Part shown: in pieces, positions 1 through 10,090 of the stretch
How positions within the stretch are numbered: position 1 is the first letter of the stretch
Layout of the letters: the number at the start of each line of letters is the position of its first letter
DNA from: Kosakonia oryzae
GTDB taxonomy: Bacteria; Pseudomonadota; Gammaproteobacteria; Enterobacterales; Enterobacteriaceae
Assembly: GCF_001658025.2 (NCBI RefSeq)
Contig: NZ_CP014007.2
Coordinates: 2,852,001-2,916,000 of the forward strand
Reading direction: 5' to 3'
Length of the DNA stretch: 64,000 nucleotides
Notes under the pieces: model-generated
What the model saw: only the letters and a program-made list of their open reading frames with translations
The model's database searches: none
What the model was told of the DNA's origin: nothing
Translations under genes and position numbers: made by a program

Positions 1-1
1 C

Positions 2-1423
2 CGCATGCCGGGCGTGCGCTATACCCTTGAAATGCGTGGCGTCTTAGCTGAAATGCGCTTGCAGCAGGTGCAGTACATCGCTTCTACAACACCGGAATCG
101 CTGGAGCAGCATCGCGGCGAATTGCTGCAAAATCAGGAAACATTCCTGCGCGCGCAGCAGGCTTACGCCAATATCTCCGCGCACGATCCACAAGAGATGC
201 GCGCCCTCTTCACCACGGTGGTCGATAACTTTAAAAACTTTATCGATGTGAACGCCAAAGTTATCGAAGAGATGAAAAGCGGCAACGCCGCAGAAGCCGC
301 TAAAATCAGCGGCGCGGTGTCGGCGAAATACCGTACGCAGTTGATGAAAGACCTGGCTACGCTGGTCGATATGGAAGTCGCGCTGGGCAATGACGCCGGT
401 GAAGCCTCGCAGGCGGCTTATAAACAGGCGATCTATATACTGAGCGGTTTACTGCTGCTGGCGCTGATTGCAACCGGCGTGATTGCCCTGTTTATCTCGC
501 GTAACCTGGCGCGCCAGCTTGGCGGTGAACCGGCTTATGCGGTGTCGATCATGAAAGAAATCGCCGCAGGGAATCTGGGTACGCAGGTCAAACTGCGCGA
601 CAACGATACCCAGAGTCTGCTGGCAACCATCAACTTTATGAATGCCCGATTGGCCGGGATCATTAACGGCATTATCGACGGCAGTGAATCTATTTCCCAC
701 GCCGCCAGCGAAATCTCCGAAGGCAACAACGATCTGTCGCAGCGCACCGAAGAACAGGCCGCGTCTCTGGTGCAAACGTCGTCGAACATGCAGCAAATTA
801 CGGAGAACGTGAAGAGCAACGCAGAAAACGCCCGTAAAGCGAGCGACCTGGCCCGTCAGACGTCGCAAACCGCCGTCAAAGGCGGGAAAGAAGTGGATGA
901 CATGCTGAAACGTATGCATGAAATTTCAGCCAGCTCGCAGAAAATTGTCGACATTATTTCCGTGATTGAAGGTATCGCTTTCCAGACCAACATTCTGGCG
1001 CTGAACGCCGCCGTTGAAGCCGCCCGCGCCGGAGAACAGGGTAAAGGCTTTGCCGTGGTCGCCGGTGAAGTGCGCAACCTGGCGCAGAAAAGCGCCGAGT
1101 CCGCAAAAGAGATCAAGCAACTGATCGAAGGAACGGTGGAGAAAATCACCGACGGCTCGCGCTACGCCGACACGGCCAGCCGGGCGATGGAAGAGATTGT
1201 CACCTCGGTGAACAAGGTGACGGATATCGTTGCGGAGATTTCGGCCGCCTCTACCGAACAGCATCAGGGCATTAAAGAGATCAGCGTCGCCATCGACCAG
1301 ATGGATCAGGTAACTCAGCAGAACGCCGCGCTGGTGGAACAGGCCGCCGTTGCCGCGCAGTCGATGACCGAGCAGAGCGAAGTCCTGCGCGATTCCGTGC
1401 GTTATTTCCAGTTGGCACGCTAA
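2..1423 (+). CDS. methyl-accepting chemotaxis protein, 5' end outside window
   Basis: Inner-membrane chemoreceptor that would signal to CheA/CheW. The frame is open to the left edge, so the N-terminal membrane segment and part of the periplasmic ligand domain are missing. What is visible is a helical periplasmic part, one membrane segment (about residues 142-164 counting from the first Met), a HAMP linker ([11 protein letters not shown]...), and the long cytoplasmic coiled coil with the highly conserved hairpin tip ([20 protein letters not shown], about residues 322-341). The C-terminus ends in YFQLAR and lacks the NWETF-type pentapeptide used to tether CheR/CheB. Ligand unknown. Confidence 0.93.
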   Translation, partial: RMPGVRYTLEMRGVLAEMRLQQVQYIASTTPESLEQHRGELLQNQETFLRAQQAYANISAHDPQEMRALFTTVVDNFKNFIDVNAKVIEEMKSGNAAEAAKISGAVSAKYRTQLMKDLATLVDMEVALGNDAGEASQAAYKQAIYILSGLLLLALIATGVIALFISRNLARQLGGEPAYAVSIMKEIAAGNLGTQVKLRDNDTQSLLATINFMNARLAGIINGIIDGSESISHAASEISEGNNDLSQRTEEQAASLVQTSSNMQQITENVKSNAENARKASDLARQTSQTAVKGGKEVDDMLKRMHEISASSQKIVDIISVIEGIAFQTNILALNAAVEAARAGEQGKGFAVVAGEVRNLAQKSAESAKEIKQLIEGTVEKITDGSRYADTASRAMEEIVTSVNKVTDIVAEISAASTEQHQGIKEISVAIDQMDQVTQQNAALVEQAAVAAQSMTEQSEVLRDSVRYFQLAR

Positions 1424-1431
1424 AACCGCTT

Positions 1432-1454
1432 GCAGGCCCGCCCGCCGGGCCTGC
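1432..1454. terminator. convergent hairpin between chemoreceptor and aldehyde dehydrogenase
   Basis: Inverted repeat GCAGGCCCG / CGGGCCTGC around a short CCCG-type loop lies between the two convergent genes and touches the stop codon of the dehydrogenase. There is no U-tract on either side, so its function as a terminator is an inference from position. Confidence 0.45.
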
Positions 1455-2872
1455 TATTCACTGATGATCGCTTTAGGCTCCATAAACGCCGACAGCCCCC
1501 ACGCTCCCATCTCCCGCCCGATGCCTGAATGCTTAAAGCCACCAAACGGCGCGCGCGGTTCATGTGCCAACGTATTGACCTGCACACGGCCCGCATGGAT
1601 TTTTGCCGCCACGCGCTGCGCCCGTTCACCCTCTTCTCCCAGCACCAGCGCGCTTAAGCCGTATTCCGTATCATTAGCGATAGCCACCGCCTCCGCCTCA
1701 TCCCGGTAGCTCATCACCGTCAGCACCGGCCCGAAAATCTCTTCCCGTGCGATGCGCATTTCGTTTCGCACATCGGCAAACAGCGTTGGCCGGACAAACC
1801 ACCCTTGCCCGCTGTTTTCCGGCCGCCCTTCACCACCTGCCAGCAACCGTGCGCCCTCCTGCACGCCGAGACGAATATAAGATTGCACGCGCTGCCACTG
1901 CTTTTCGCTGACCATCGGCCCGACGGTGGTTGCCGGATCGCGCGGATCGCCCACCTTCACCGCCGCCATCGCCTTCGCCAGCGCGGCTTCGCACTCGGCT
2001 TTGTGCGAGAGTGGAACCAGAATCCGCGTTCCGGCGATACAGGCCTGGCCGCTGTTCATCAATCCGGCCTGGATCGCCAGCGGCACGGCTGTCGCTAAGT
2101 TGGCGTCATCAAGAATAATCGTCGGCGATTTACCGCCCAACTCCAGCGTTACGCGTTTAAAACTCTCCGCAGCGTTGCGCAGAATCGCTTTTCCGGTCGC
2201 GGTAGAGCCTGTAAACGAGATTTTCGCCACATCCGGATGACGGCTGATCTCCTCGCCGACCACGTCGCCCCGCCCGGTGACAATATTAAATACGCCCGGC
2301 GGCAGCGCCGCCTGATGCAGCGCATTGATCACCACCTGCGTTTGCAGCGCGCTCATCTCACTCGGTTTGACAACCGCCGTACAGCCTGCCGCCAGCGCGG
2401 CGGCCAGTTTGCCACAGATAAATCCGGCGTTGCTGTTCCACGGCGTGATAAGCCCGGCCACGCCCAGCGGCGTCATCTCCACCTGCGCCAGACCGATCTG
2501 CGAGCGAAACGTAAAGGCTTTTAACGCAGAAATCGCCTCATCAATTACCGCGACCGGGTAGCGAGCCATCCAGACGGCGCGGGTTTCCGGCGCGCCATAT
2601 TCCATGACGATCGCCTGCAACAGCACCTGCTCACTGGCGGCCAGCGCATCGCGCATCCGCGTCAGCGCCGCTACACGCTCATCCACGGTCGTGGCGGACC
2701 AGCCAGCAAATGCCGCTTTTGCCGCCGCTATCGCCCGCCGCGTATCCTCTTCATTGGCCAGACGCACCTGACCAATCACCTCGCCCGTCGCCGGGTTAAA
2801 CAGGTCGAATAGCTCAGTACCCTGCGGCGTGACCCATTCGCCGTTAATCGAAATTTGTTCTACCCGCTGCAT
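1454..2872 (-). CDS. NAD(P)-dependent aldehyde dehydrogenase family protein
   Basis: About 472 residues, the normal length for the family. It oxidises an aldehyde to the acid with NAD(P). Visible motifs: WNSNAGF near the cofactor site, FTGSTATGK (Rossmann loop), VTLELGGKSP with the general-base Glu, and the catalytic Cys in NSGQACIAG (about Cys278). The frame is open for 53 more codons upstream, but the Met at 2872 has a very strong Shine-Dalgarno (AAGGAGGT) seven bases before it and the following protein aligns with normal family N-termini, so this start is chosen. Divergent from a LysR regulator 100 bp away, its probable controller. Substrate not deducible. Confidence 0.9.
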   Translation of the reverse strand: MQRVEQISINGEWVTPQGTELFDLFNPATGEVIGQVRLANEEDTRRAIAAAKAAFAGWSATTVDERVAALTRMRDALAASEQVLLQAIVMEYGAPETRAVWMARYPVAVIDEAISALKAFTFRSQIGLAQVEMTPLGVAGLITPWNSNAGFICGKLAAALAAGCTAVVKPSEMSALQTQVVINALHQAALPPGVFNIVTGRGDVVGEEISRHPDVAKISFTGSTATGKAILRNAAESFKRVTLELGGKSPTIILDDANLATAVPLAIQAGLMNSGQACIAGTRILVPLSHKAECEAALAKAMAAVKVGDPRDPATTVGPMVSEKQWQRVQSYIRLGVQEGARLLAGGEGRPENSGQGWFVRPTLFADVRNEMRIAREEIFGPVLTVMSYRDEAEAVAIANDTEYGLSALVLGEEGERAQRVAAKIHAGRVQVNTLAHEPRAPFGGFKHSGIGREMGAWGLSAFMEPKAIISE

Positions 2873-2972
2873 CTGCACCTCCTTCAGGACAAGGGGCTCA
2901 GTGTGGCACAGCTTTATCGCGCAGATAATCCACGCTATCCTGCATGGGTTGTTTCGAAATTCGGGATAATCT

Positions 2973-3860
2973 ATGCATCGTTCAGGGTTAATTGAGCTGG
3001 AAGTGGTGATGGCGGTGATGCGCCTCGGCAATTTTCGCGCGGCGGCACAGGCGCTGAGTATGTCGCCAACGGCGGTAAGTAACGCTATTGCCGGTCTGGA
3101 GAGCCGCTTAAATGTGCGGCTTTTTCATCGCACCACCCGCAGTGTGGCGTTGACCGAAGCCGGAGAGCGCTTTGTGGCACGGGTTGGCCCGGCGCTGCGT
3201 GAAATTCAGCAGGCGGCCGATGAGATCCACAGTCTTCCGGCGGAACCCTCCGGCACGCTGCGCATCAATATACCGCAGTCCGCTGGCCAGCTTTTTCTCG
3301 ATCAGATTGTGGTGCGTTTTCTTGCCCGCTATCCGCTGATGCGCCTCGAAATCACCAGCGAAGCACGGATGATTGATATTGTGGCGGAGGGTTACGATGC
3401 CGGTATTCGCCTTGGTGAATCCGTCCCGCAGGATATGATTGCTGTTCCGCTAATGCCGGATATCCGTATGCAGATAGTGGCGACGCCAGAGTGGTTCGCT
3501 ACGCACGGTACGCCGCAGACGCCGGATGATCTTTATCAACATCAGGGCATTTGCATGCGCATGGCAAACGGCGGGATTTATCGCTGGGAGCTGTCACGCC
3601 ACGGGCAGCACTACGCCCTCGCGATCCCCCCCAGGCTTGCCACCTCCGATTTTTTTACCTCGCTTACGGCCGTTCGCGCCGGGCTGGGCGTCGGCTTTCT
3701 GCCGGGGTTTTATATTGAAGAGGATTTACGCGCCGGACGGCTGGTGAGTGTGCTGGATGACTGGACACAGCCGTTTCAGGGGCTGTGTCTTTACTATCCC
3801 GGACATCGCCATATCCCGGAGGGATTACGGGCGTTTATCGACTTTGCCCGGGCGGGTTGA
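2973..3860 (+). CDS. LysR-family transcriptional regulator
   Basis: 295-residue DNA-binding regulator with an N-terminal winged helix-turn-helix (about residues 5-65; LGNFRAAAQALSMSPTAVSNAIAGLE) followed by a periplasmic-binding-like effector domain. It is divergent from the aldehyde dehydrogenase with a 100-bp shared intergenic region, the classical LysR arrangement, so it probably controls that gene. It resembles the subgroup annotated near oxidoreductases (RTTRSVALTEAG motif). The inducer is unknown. Its stop codon abuts the stop of the convergent AhpD-like gene. Confidence 0.9.
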   Translation: MHRSGLIELEVVMAVMRLGNFRAAAQALSMSPTAVSNAIAGLESRLNVRLFHRTTRSVALTEAGERFVARVGPALREIQQAADEIHSLPAEPSGTLRINIPQSAGQLFLDQIVVRFLARYPLMRLEITSEARMIDIVAEGYDAGIRLGESVPQDMIAVPLMPDIRMQIVATPEWFATHGTPQTPDDLYQHQGICMRMANGGIYRWELSRHGQHYALAIPPRLATSDFFTSLTAVRAGLGVGFLPGFYIEEDLRAGRLVSVLDDWTQPFQGLCLYYPGHRHIPEGLRAFIDFARAG

Positions 3861-4340
3861 TCACTCCAGATGCGCACGATCCAGGCCGTAGGCCTTATCC
3901 AGCGCGCCCGGCAGCGTGCGTGATGCAATCATCAGGCGATTCCAGGCATTGATAATGGCAATGGCAAATGTCAGTTCAGACAGTTCCACCTCACTGAAAT
4001 GCTCGCGCGCTTCGCGGTACAGCGCATCCGGTACGCCATCGACATCGGGCTGAGTTAACGCTTCGCTCAGCGCCAGCGCCGCTTTCTCTTTTGCGGTGAA
4101 CAGCGGCGACTCGCGCCAGATGGCCACATGGTAAAGACGCAGTTCGCGCTCACCGTGCAGTTTGGCCTGTTTCACATGCATATCCAGACAAAATGCGCAG
4201 CCGTTGAGCTGCGATGCCCGAATATCGACCAGATTTTTGAGGGTGATATCCAGGCTGCTGCTATGTGACGCCTGGCTGGCATCGGACAGGGTTTTGATCA
4301 ACGCCGGAACGGTCTGGAAAAGATTGATGCGGGTGCTCAT
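3861..4340 (-). CDS. AhpD-like carboxymuconolactone decarboxylase-family protein
   Basis: 159-residue all-helical protein of the AhpD/CMD family. The thiol motif CAFCLDMH (about residues 53-60) matches the CxxC-x3-H peroxidase-like site of AhpD relatives, which use the two cysteines for peroxide or disulfide chemistry. It sits divergently next to a MocR regulator (91 bp between starts), a frequent partner of such genes, so it is probably the regulator's target. True substrate unknown. Confidence 0.85.
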   Translation of the reverse strand: MSTRINLFQTVPALIKTLSDASQASHSSSLDITLKNLVDIRASQLNGCAFCLDMHVKQAKLHGERELRLYHVAIWRESPLFTAKEKAALALSEALTQPDVDGVPDALYREAREHFSEVELSELTFAIAIINAWNRLMIASRTLPGALDKAYGLDRAHLE

Positions 4341-4431
4341 GTTTTTTGCCTCGTGGAGTTGTTCGACCGGGGTTATATTACTGCCTTATGCCATAGTAAA
4401 AAGATGCAAAAACCAGAAATAAAGGTAGGAC

Positions 4432-5832
4432 ATGAAACCGGGCTATAAGAGCATTTATGAGCAGTATCGCCACAGCATTGTTAGCGGGTTACTGAAGCCT
4501 GGCGACAAAGTGCCCTCCGTGCGTGTGCTGGCCAGCGAGTTAGGCGTGGCGCGTAAAACCGTCGAAACCGCGTGGGCGATTCTGGTCGGCGAAGGTTACC
4601 TTATCAGCCAGGGTGCGCGCGGTACGCGGGTGAACCCGGATCTGATTCTGCCGGCGCAGAAACCGGCTTCGAAACAACCCGTTGTCGCAGAAAAACCGAC
4701 CGCCATGATGGACGTGCTGCGCGACCAGCAAGGATTTTTGCGCCTCGGCATTCCGTCGCTGGATGCCTTTCCCTACAAGAAATGGCTGCTGCTGTGCGGC
4801 AAAGCGGTGCGCTCCATGCAGCCGCTGGAGATGACCAATCCCCCGCTGGCGGGCTATGCGCCACTGCGTGAAGCCATCGCCCATTATGTGAATGTCTCGC
4901 GCGGGTTATCCTGCACCGCAGAGCAAGTGTTTATTACCAGCGGTTACAGCAATAACCTGCGCTTAATTCTCAATACGCTGGTGACAGACCGTGACAAAGT
5001 GCTGTTCGAAGATCCCGGTTACTTTTTTGGTCAGCAGGCGCTGAAACGCGCCGCCGCCAACCTGCACTTTGTGCCGGTCGACGATCAAGGCATGAATGTC
5101 GATTATTTACAGCGTTATCACCCTGATGCCCGCCTGCTATTTGTGACACCGTCACATCAAAGCCCGCTTGCTGTCACGCTGTCGCTGCCGCGCAAACACC
5201 AGTTGCTGACGTGGGCCAGCCAGAATGAGAGTTGGATCGTCGAAGATGATTATGACGGTGAGTTTCACTACACCCGGAAAGTTCTGCCGGCGCTGAAGAG
5301 CCTTGATAGTGATGATCGGGTCATCTATATGGGGACATTCAGCAAGACGGTGATGCCCGCCCTGCGCATCAGTTACCTTGTGTTACCCCGCGCCGCGCTC
5401 GCCCGTTTCCATGAAACCGCTGCGCTGACCGAAAGCGGCCAGCCGGTACTGACACAAAAAATTCTCGCCGCCTTTCTTGGCGAAGGCCACTTTTATCAAC
5501 ATCTGAAAAAAATGCGCACGCTCTACTCGCAGCGCAGAAAGCATGTATTGACCGCACTGGAGAACATTTACCCGCACTTGTTCAGCGTGGAAGTCAGCGA
5601 TGGCGGCATGCATATTATCGCGTTTTTACGCACCAGCACGCAGGATGTGGCGCTGGCGGAGATCTGGCAGCGGCATGAATTACAGGTCAGCCCGCTGTCG
5701 CGCTGGTATAACCAGACCAGCAAGCGCTACGGCCTGATTATTGGCTATACCAATGTGCGTTCGTATACGGAAGCAGAAGCGTTATTGCAGCGCCCGGCGA
5801 AAGAAACGCGGGCGCTGCTTGGCGGGCAGTAG
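4432..5832 (+). CDS. MocR-type regulator (GntR DNA-binding domain fused to PLP aminotransferase fold)
   Basis: 466 residues: GntR winged helix at the N-terminus (about residues 10-70; LKPGDKVPSVRVLASELGVARKTVETAW), then a fold-type I aminotransferase domain. The PLP-binding lysine is visible in MGTFSKTVMPALR, and the cofactor-contacting Asp in EDDYDGEFHY. Such proteins sense PLP or an amino compound and control an adjacent gene; here the divergent AhpD-like gene is the obvious candidate. A clear ribosome-binding site (AGGTAGGA) precedes the ATG. Confidence 0.92.
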   Translation: MKPGYKSIYEQYRHSIVSGLLKPGDKVPSVRVLASELGVARKTVETAWAILVGEGYLISQGARGTRVNPDLILPAQKPASKQPVVAEKPTAMMDVLRDQQGFLRLGIPSLDAFPYKKWLLLCGKAVRSMQPLEMTNPPLAGYAPLREAIAHYVNVSRGLSCTAEQVFITSGYSNNLRLILNTLVTDRDKVLFEDPGYFFGQQALKRAAANLHFVPVDDQGMNVDYLQRYHPDARLLFVTPSHQSPLAVTLSLPRKHQLLTWASQNESWIVEDDYDGEFHYTRKVLPALKSLDSDDRVIYMGTFSKTVMPALRISYLVLPRAALARFHETAALTESGQPVLTQKILAAFLGEGHFYQHLKKMRTLYSQRRKHVLTALENIYPHLFSVEVSDGGMHIIAFLRTSTQDVALAEIWQRHELQVSPLSRWYNQTSKRYGLIIGYTNVRSYTEAEALLQRPAKETRALLGGQ

Positions 5833-5836
5833 AAGT

Positions 5837-5941
5837 TCAGGGCAAGCTACTAACAAAGGAGAGATCCCACGCCGTAGCGAGAAGAGATAAGCTGACAACC
5901 AACATTACGGCCAGCGATATCGTTCTGTCTGAGTTTTCCAT
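5837..5941 (-). CDS. candidate 34-residue single-span membrane protein
   Basis: A short frame not obvious from long-ORF searches, in the gap between the MocR gene and yneE. It starts with ATG preceded by AGAGGGA eight bases upstream. The predicted protein begins MENSDRTISLAVMLVV, continues as an uninterrupted hydrophobic stretch of about 18 residues (positions 8-26) and ends in SFVSSLP. This is the layout of known enterobacterial small membrane proteins. It lies just downstream of yneE on the same strand and could be co-transcribed. I do not recognise it; function unknown, and translation is an inference. Confidence 0.5.
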   Translation of the reverse strand: MENSDRTISLAVMLVVSLSLLATAWDLSFVSSLP

Positions 5942-6018
5942 CGCGCGTCCCTCTTTATGCTGAGTAATGTCATTAAAGCGAAAAATGCGTAATGTGTCTT
6001 ACTCTCACGTCCTAAAGT

Positions 6019-6933
6019 TTAGGTTAGCTGATAGTTTTTGTCTGCGGTCATTTTGTGCGGTAACGTTTTTTCGCCCTGCATCTGCAGCAGATCGATCTCG
6101 ATAGCATTGCAAATCGCATCCAGCGGCAGATCGTTATCCTCGACGCCAAACGGCTCTTCCAGCTCTTCTGCCAGCGTATCCAGCGAGATAAATGTGTAAG
6201 AGATCAGCACAGAAACAAACGGCGTCATGTAGTGCAAATCCACCACCAGCGCAAACGGCAACATAATGCAGAACAGATAGACCGTGCGGTGCAGAATCAG
6301 CGAGTAAGCAAAAGGCAGCGGCGTGGTAAAAATGCGCTCGCAGCCGGAAAGCACCACCGACATATCATGCAGCCGCTGCGTAATGCTCTGGAATAAGATG
6401 TCGGAAAGCGCCCCCTGCGCTCGACGCTCGCACAGCCACTCCGCCATGATCAACAGGATGCGGTTCGCGGGCGAATGCGCCTCCAGCACCACCTGCAACT
6501 CTTGAGCCGTTAAATATTTCGCCAGCGTTTCCGCTTGCGGTTTACGCCGCAGCGTCATGCGCAGGCTGTGGGCAAAAGCCACCTGAAGACGAATAAAGTG
6601 CGTGATATCGGCTTCATTCGGTAGCGTGGTTTTCACTTCCCGCAGCAATGAGCGCGAGGCAATCATCAATTGTCCCCACAGTAAACGCGCTTCGCTGTAG
6701 CGCGCATAACAGGCGTTATTACGAAAGCCGAGGAAGATAGCGATCGCCACGCCCAGAATGCTGAATGGCGCAACGGTCAGTTTAATGCCCAGCGAGGTAT
6801 ACCAGGGAAGCATCAGCACGACGACGATGGAGAGCAGGAAGTTCATGAACAGGCGTGAACTGATTTTCGGCAGAACCGAACCGTGCCAGACGAAAAGACG
6901 GGGAAGCCAGTGTTGTTGTGGTCGAACGATCAT
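6019..6933 (-). CDS. yneE: bestrophin-family inner-membrane channel protein YneE
   Basis: 304 residues from the Met at 6933, matching E. coli YneE in length and throughout the sequence (MIVRPQQHWLPRLFVWHGSV... at the start, HYMTPFVSVLISYTFISLDTLAEELEEPFG near the end). Bestrophin-like membrane proteins form pentameric ion channels, but the bacterial transported ion is not established for this one. Hydrophobic helices occur near residues 30-70 and 205-250. The frame continues 38 codons upstream with no support from the family, so the internal Met is taken as start. In E. coli the gene also neighbours uxaB. Confidence 0.9.
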   Translation of the reverse strand: MIVRPQQHWLPRLFVWHGSVLPKISSRLFMNFLLSIVVVLMLPWYTSLGIKLTVAPFSILGVAIAIFLGFRNNACYARYSEARLLWGQLMIASRSLLREVKTTLPNEADITHFIRLQVAFAHSLRMTLRRKPQAETLAKYLTAQELQVVLEAHSPANRILLIMAEWLCERRAQGALSDILFQSITQRLHDMSVVLSGCERIFTTPLPFAYSLILHRTVYLFCIMLPFALVVDLHYMTPFVSVLISYTFISLDTLAEELEEPFGVEDNDLPLDAICNAIEIDLLQMQGEKTLPHKMTADKNYQLT

Positions 6934-7123
6934 TATGTAGTTGCAGGTAAATGGAAGCGCTGCGCTATTAAACGTGATCGCAATCACAGTTGCAAGTTTG
7001 CTAAGGAATTGTGACGAAAAAGCGATCTGGCCGACGATAACTGGCACAGAAGTTACTGAAACCTGTTATACAACTCTATATAGGTATGTTGTAACTAAAA
7101 TGAACGCAAAATATTCGCCATAA

Positions 7124-7147
7124 AAAACCCGGCCGCAGCCGGGTTTT
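7124..7147 (-). terminator. rho-independent terminator after uxaB
   Basis: Stem AAAACCCGGC / GCCGGGTTTT with a four-base loop, followed on the minus strand by a run of six T, 20 bp after the uxaB stop codon. Confidence 0.85.
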
Positions 7148-7166
7148 CCTGTTCAAACTTTGCCGC

Positions 7167-8618
7167 TTAACACAGCGGTTTTACCGCTTCACGCATGCCA
7201 CGCAGCAGAATCGCATCCAGATCCAGCGACACCTGTTCCACCAGGCCTGCGATTTTGCTCAAATCCTGTTCCCAGTGTTCGCTGACGGACAACACGGCTT
7301 TCACCAGTTCGCTGGTGCTGATCTGGCGATCGCCATGCTGGCTCCACAACTGCTGGTAGCGTTCGATCCAGTGTGCATCATCCTGTACCGGATACGGCTG
7401 GCCGTTACGCTCAGCGCGGTAGAAGGCAATCAGCGCGGCAAGGGCGAACGTCAGACGCGCAGGCAGTTTGCCGGTCGCTTTCTGCCCTGCCAGCAACTGC
7501 GGCAGAATACGGGTACGGAATTTGGTCATACCGTTCAGCGCAATCGACAGCAACTGATGCTTGATATACGGGTTGCGGAAACGCCCGGTCACGGCGCTGG
7601 CGAACGATTCCAGCTCATCGCGTGGCAGATCAAGCACCGGAATGATCTCTTCATAAATCGCTTTTTCAACAAACGCGCAGATTTCGCTGTCGTTCATCGC
7701 TTCGCCGACGGTATCCAGACCGGCCTGGAATGCCACCGGTACCAGCGCGGTATGCGCGCCGTTGAGAATCGCCACTTTACGCTCTTTGTACGGCTTAATG
7801 TCGTCAACAATCAGAACGTTAAGCGGCAGTTTGTCGAGACGCAGTTCGGAGGCCAGCGATTTCGGCCCCTGGATCACAAACAGATAGAAGTGCTCGGCGG
7901 TGTCGAGGAAGCTGTCGCGATAGCCCAGCTCAGCTTCCAGTTTCGCCACTTCATCACGCGGATAACCGGTTACGATGCGATCAACCAGCGTGGAGCAGAA
8001 ATCGTTCGCCGCATCCAGCCACTGGATGAACTCGGCGCCCAGCGCCCACTCCTGCGCGTAACGCAGCACCAGTTCACGCAGCGCATCACCGTTGTAATCA
8101 ATCAGTTCACACGGAATGATCACCCAACCTTTATCGGCCGCGCCCGAGAAGTACCGGAAACGTTCGAACAGCAGACGGGTCAGTTTTGCCGGGTAGCTGA
8201 CGGCCGGCGCATCGTCGAATTTATCGCCCGCGTGGTAGCTGATACCGGCTTCCGTGGTATTGGAGAACACAAAGCGGATATTCGGGTTGTGTGCCAGTTT
8301 CAGGAACTCATCGTACTGACCATAAACACTGATTTCGCGGTTAACAGAGCGGATAAGACGCGCATCACTCACCGCTTCGCCCTGCTCGTTCAGGCCGCGA
8401 ATAATCGTGGTATACAGGCCATCCTGCGTACTCAGAGAAGGCGGGAAATCACTCTGGATCGGGCGAACCACCACCACACCGGCGTCAAGGTCGGTGTGCT
8501 CGTTCAGCAGATCGATTTGCCAGTCAACAAAAGCGCGCAAGAAATTCCCTTCGCCGAACTGAATAATGCGTTCAGGGTATTCAGCGCCGGGAAAGTTGCG
8601 ACGGTTTAAAGTGTTCAC
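7167..8618 (-). CDS. uxaB: tagaturonate reductase (altronate oxidoreductase)
   Basis: 483 residues, same size as E. coli UxaB. Reduces D-tagaturonate to D-altronate with NADH in galacturonate catabolism in the cytoplasm. N-terminal Rossmann-type segment ([20 protein letters not shown]), and the polyol dehydrogenase C-terminal core with [19 protein letters not shown], containing the conserved Lys/Asn/His residues of the mannitol-dehydrogenase family. Synteny with yneE agrees. It has its own upstream region, with AAGGAA before the ATG; in E. coli the gene is ExuR-controlled, and a half-site-like ATTTGGTCTAAT occurs near 8720 but is too weak to call. Confidence 0.96.
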   Translation of the reverse strand: MNTLNRRNFPGAEYPERIIQFGEGNFLRAFVDWQIDLLNEHTDLDAGVVVVRPIQSDFPPSLSTQDGLYTTIIRGLNEQGEAVSDARLIRSVNREISVYGQYDEFLKLAHNPNIRFVFSNTTEAGISYHAGDKFDDAPAVSYPAKLTRLLFERFRYFSGAADKGWVIIPCELIDYNGDALRELVLRYAQEWALGAEFIQWLDAANDFCSTLVDRIVTGYPRDEVAKLEAELGYRDSFLDTAEHFYLFVIQGPKSLASELRLDKLPLNVLIVDDIKPYKERKVAILNGAHTALVPVAFQAGLDTVGEAMNDSEICAFVEKAIYEEIIPVLDLPRDELESFASAVTGRFRNPYIKHQLLSIALNGMTKFRTRILPQLLAGQKATGKLPARLTFALAALIAFYRAERNGQPYPVQDDAHWIERYQQLWSQHGDRQISTSELVKAVLSVSEHWEQDLSKIAGLVEQVSLDLDAILLRGMREAVKPLC

Positions 8619-8733
8619 AGTGGGTTCCTTTTTGATTAGTCATACAACCTTGGAAGATTGGTGTAATAACTTACCAGACTTTTCGACCATGAAACCCTGT
8701 TTTGATCAAAATGGGCCGTCTTATTAGACCAAA

Positions 8734-8934
8734 TTAGATAAACTTGTAAAGATTTGTCGTACCCGTCACATTTCCGTCCCGAATCAGTGCATAGCGAGGC
8801 ATTTCGCCGGCGCATAGCCAGCCAGATTGTGGGTAGAAATGTTCGCCGGTGGCGGTGTCTGGCACATCGCAAAGGGAATCAATAGGGGAAGTGAGCGTCT
8901 CGCGCGTGATGGCGTGAAAATGATAAGTGGTCAT
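8734..8934 (-). CDS. hypothetical 66-residue protein
   Basis: Short frame between uxaB and the GAF-GGDEF gene with an excellent ribosome-binding site (AAGGAAG, then TAAA and ATG). The protein (MTTYHFHAITRETLTSPIDS... ending in NVTGTTNLYKFI) has no signal peptide or membrane helix and I recognise no family. The good initiation context and lack of a competing frame support coding; the downstream 115 bp carry the uxaB control region, including a perfect TTTTGATCAAAA palindrome at 8700-8711. Confidence 0.5.
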   Translation of the reverse strand: MTTYHFHAITRETLTSPIDSLCDVPDTATGEHFYPQSGWLCAGEMPRYALIRDGNVTGTTNLYKFI

Positions 8935-9014
8935 TTTACTTCCTTATAAAACAACCACTTTCTTACTTGTCTGCCCGCAACATACGTGCCGCAGCAACAG
9001 CTTTTTGTGAAGGT

Positions 9015-9986
9015 TTAACGGGCGCGGTTGTTATGTATTTTCATGGCGTACATTTTCTGATCCGCGTCTTTTATCCACGGGTGCAGCTCGCCATTGCCGT
9101 TGTGATCAAACTCGCTCACGCCCCAGGAAAAGTGCAGCTTCCACGCTTTTCCGGAAGTCTGATTCCACGCCTCAACCTGTTCGACCAGATGTTGCATAGC
9201 GATCCACGCGCCCTGCTCGTCGGTGTCGGAAAAGACAATAGCGAATTCGTCACCGCCATAACGCACCCGCAGATCGGCTTCACGCAGGCTGGCGGTCATC
9301 ACCGAAGACATCGCTTTCAGCGCTTCATCGCCTTCGGCATGCCCCCAGGTGTCATTAATCTCTTTGAAATTATCCAGATCGATCCACGCCAGCGTTAACG
9401 GCTCTGCCCGGCGGCGAGCGCCGTAAATAGCAAACTTCGCCAGGCTGTCGAAACCGCGGCGGTTAAACAACCCGGTAAGTTCATCGGTGGTGGCCGCGCT
9501 CATCACCGCGAATTCATCCTCGACGATGGTGGCGAAATCTTTCAGGCTATCCAGATCAGCACTGCTTAATTCGCGCGGCACTTTGTCGACCAGACAAAAC
9601 GCCCCCACCACCGCGCCATCCGGCAGACGCAGCGGATGCCCGGCATAAAAACGGATCGGTTTGTCACTGGTAACCAGCGGATTATCGGCAAAGCGTTCAT
9701 CAAGAGAGCTATCCGGGATGACCAACGGTTCCGGGTGCAAAATGGCGTGACCGCAGAAGGAAATTTTCCGGGGTAAGGTTTCTGCACGGGTGTAACCATC
9801 ACAGGATTTAAAATACAGGGTATCTTCGTCCAGCAGTGTAATCAGTGCGGCCTGCACGTTAAACATGCGTTTAGCCAGCCGGGTCAAGCGGTCAAGCCGC
9901 TCAGTGACGCCGCCTTCAAGCAGTCCGGAATCGTGTAGTGAAGCAAGACGTTGCTCTTCATCCACGGGAGTAGCAGGTATTTGCAT
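9015..9986 (-). CDS. GAF-GGDEF diguanylate cyclase
   Basis: 323 residues, soluble. N-terminal GAF domain (about 20-155, DEEQRLASLHDSGLLE... HPLRLPDGAVVGAFCLVD) and C-terminal GGDEF domain (about 165-320). The active-site loop is RYGGDEF, intact for c-di-GMP synthesis, and an inhibitory RxxD site (READ) lies five residues before it, so product inhibition is expected. First of three adjacent GGDEF genes on the same strand, but separated by about 100-140 bp from the next, so independent promoters are likely. Confidence 0.92.
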   Translation of the reverse strand: MQIPATPVDEEQRLASLHDSGLLEGGVTERLDRLTRLAKRMFNVQAALITLLDEDTLYFKSCDGYTRAETLPRKISFCGHAILHPEPLVIPDSSLDERFADNPLVTSDKPIRFYAGHPLRLPDGAVVGAFCLVDKVPRELSSADLDSLKDFATIVEDEFAVMSAATTDELTGLFNRRGFDSLAKFAIYGARRRAEPLTLAWIDLDNFKEINDTWGHAEGDEALKAMSSVMTASLREADLRVRYGGDEFAIVFSDTDEQGAWIAMQHLVEQVEAWNQTSGKAWKLHFSWGVSEFDHNGNGELHPWIKDADQKMYAMKIHNNRAR

Positions 9987-10090
9987 AGGAAGCCGATCTC
10001 TTCATTTTTTCGGGCCGTTTCCGCAAACAGAAAAAACTGTCGATCAATTCGCGGGATACAGCGTAAAGCTTAGCCTATTCAGCACGTTTG

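Noticed and set aside
7275..8609. 444-codon frame on the plus strand opposite uxaB
   Set aside because: Exact antisense of a well supported gene; the protein is rich in Arg/His/Gln with no recognisable domain.
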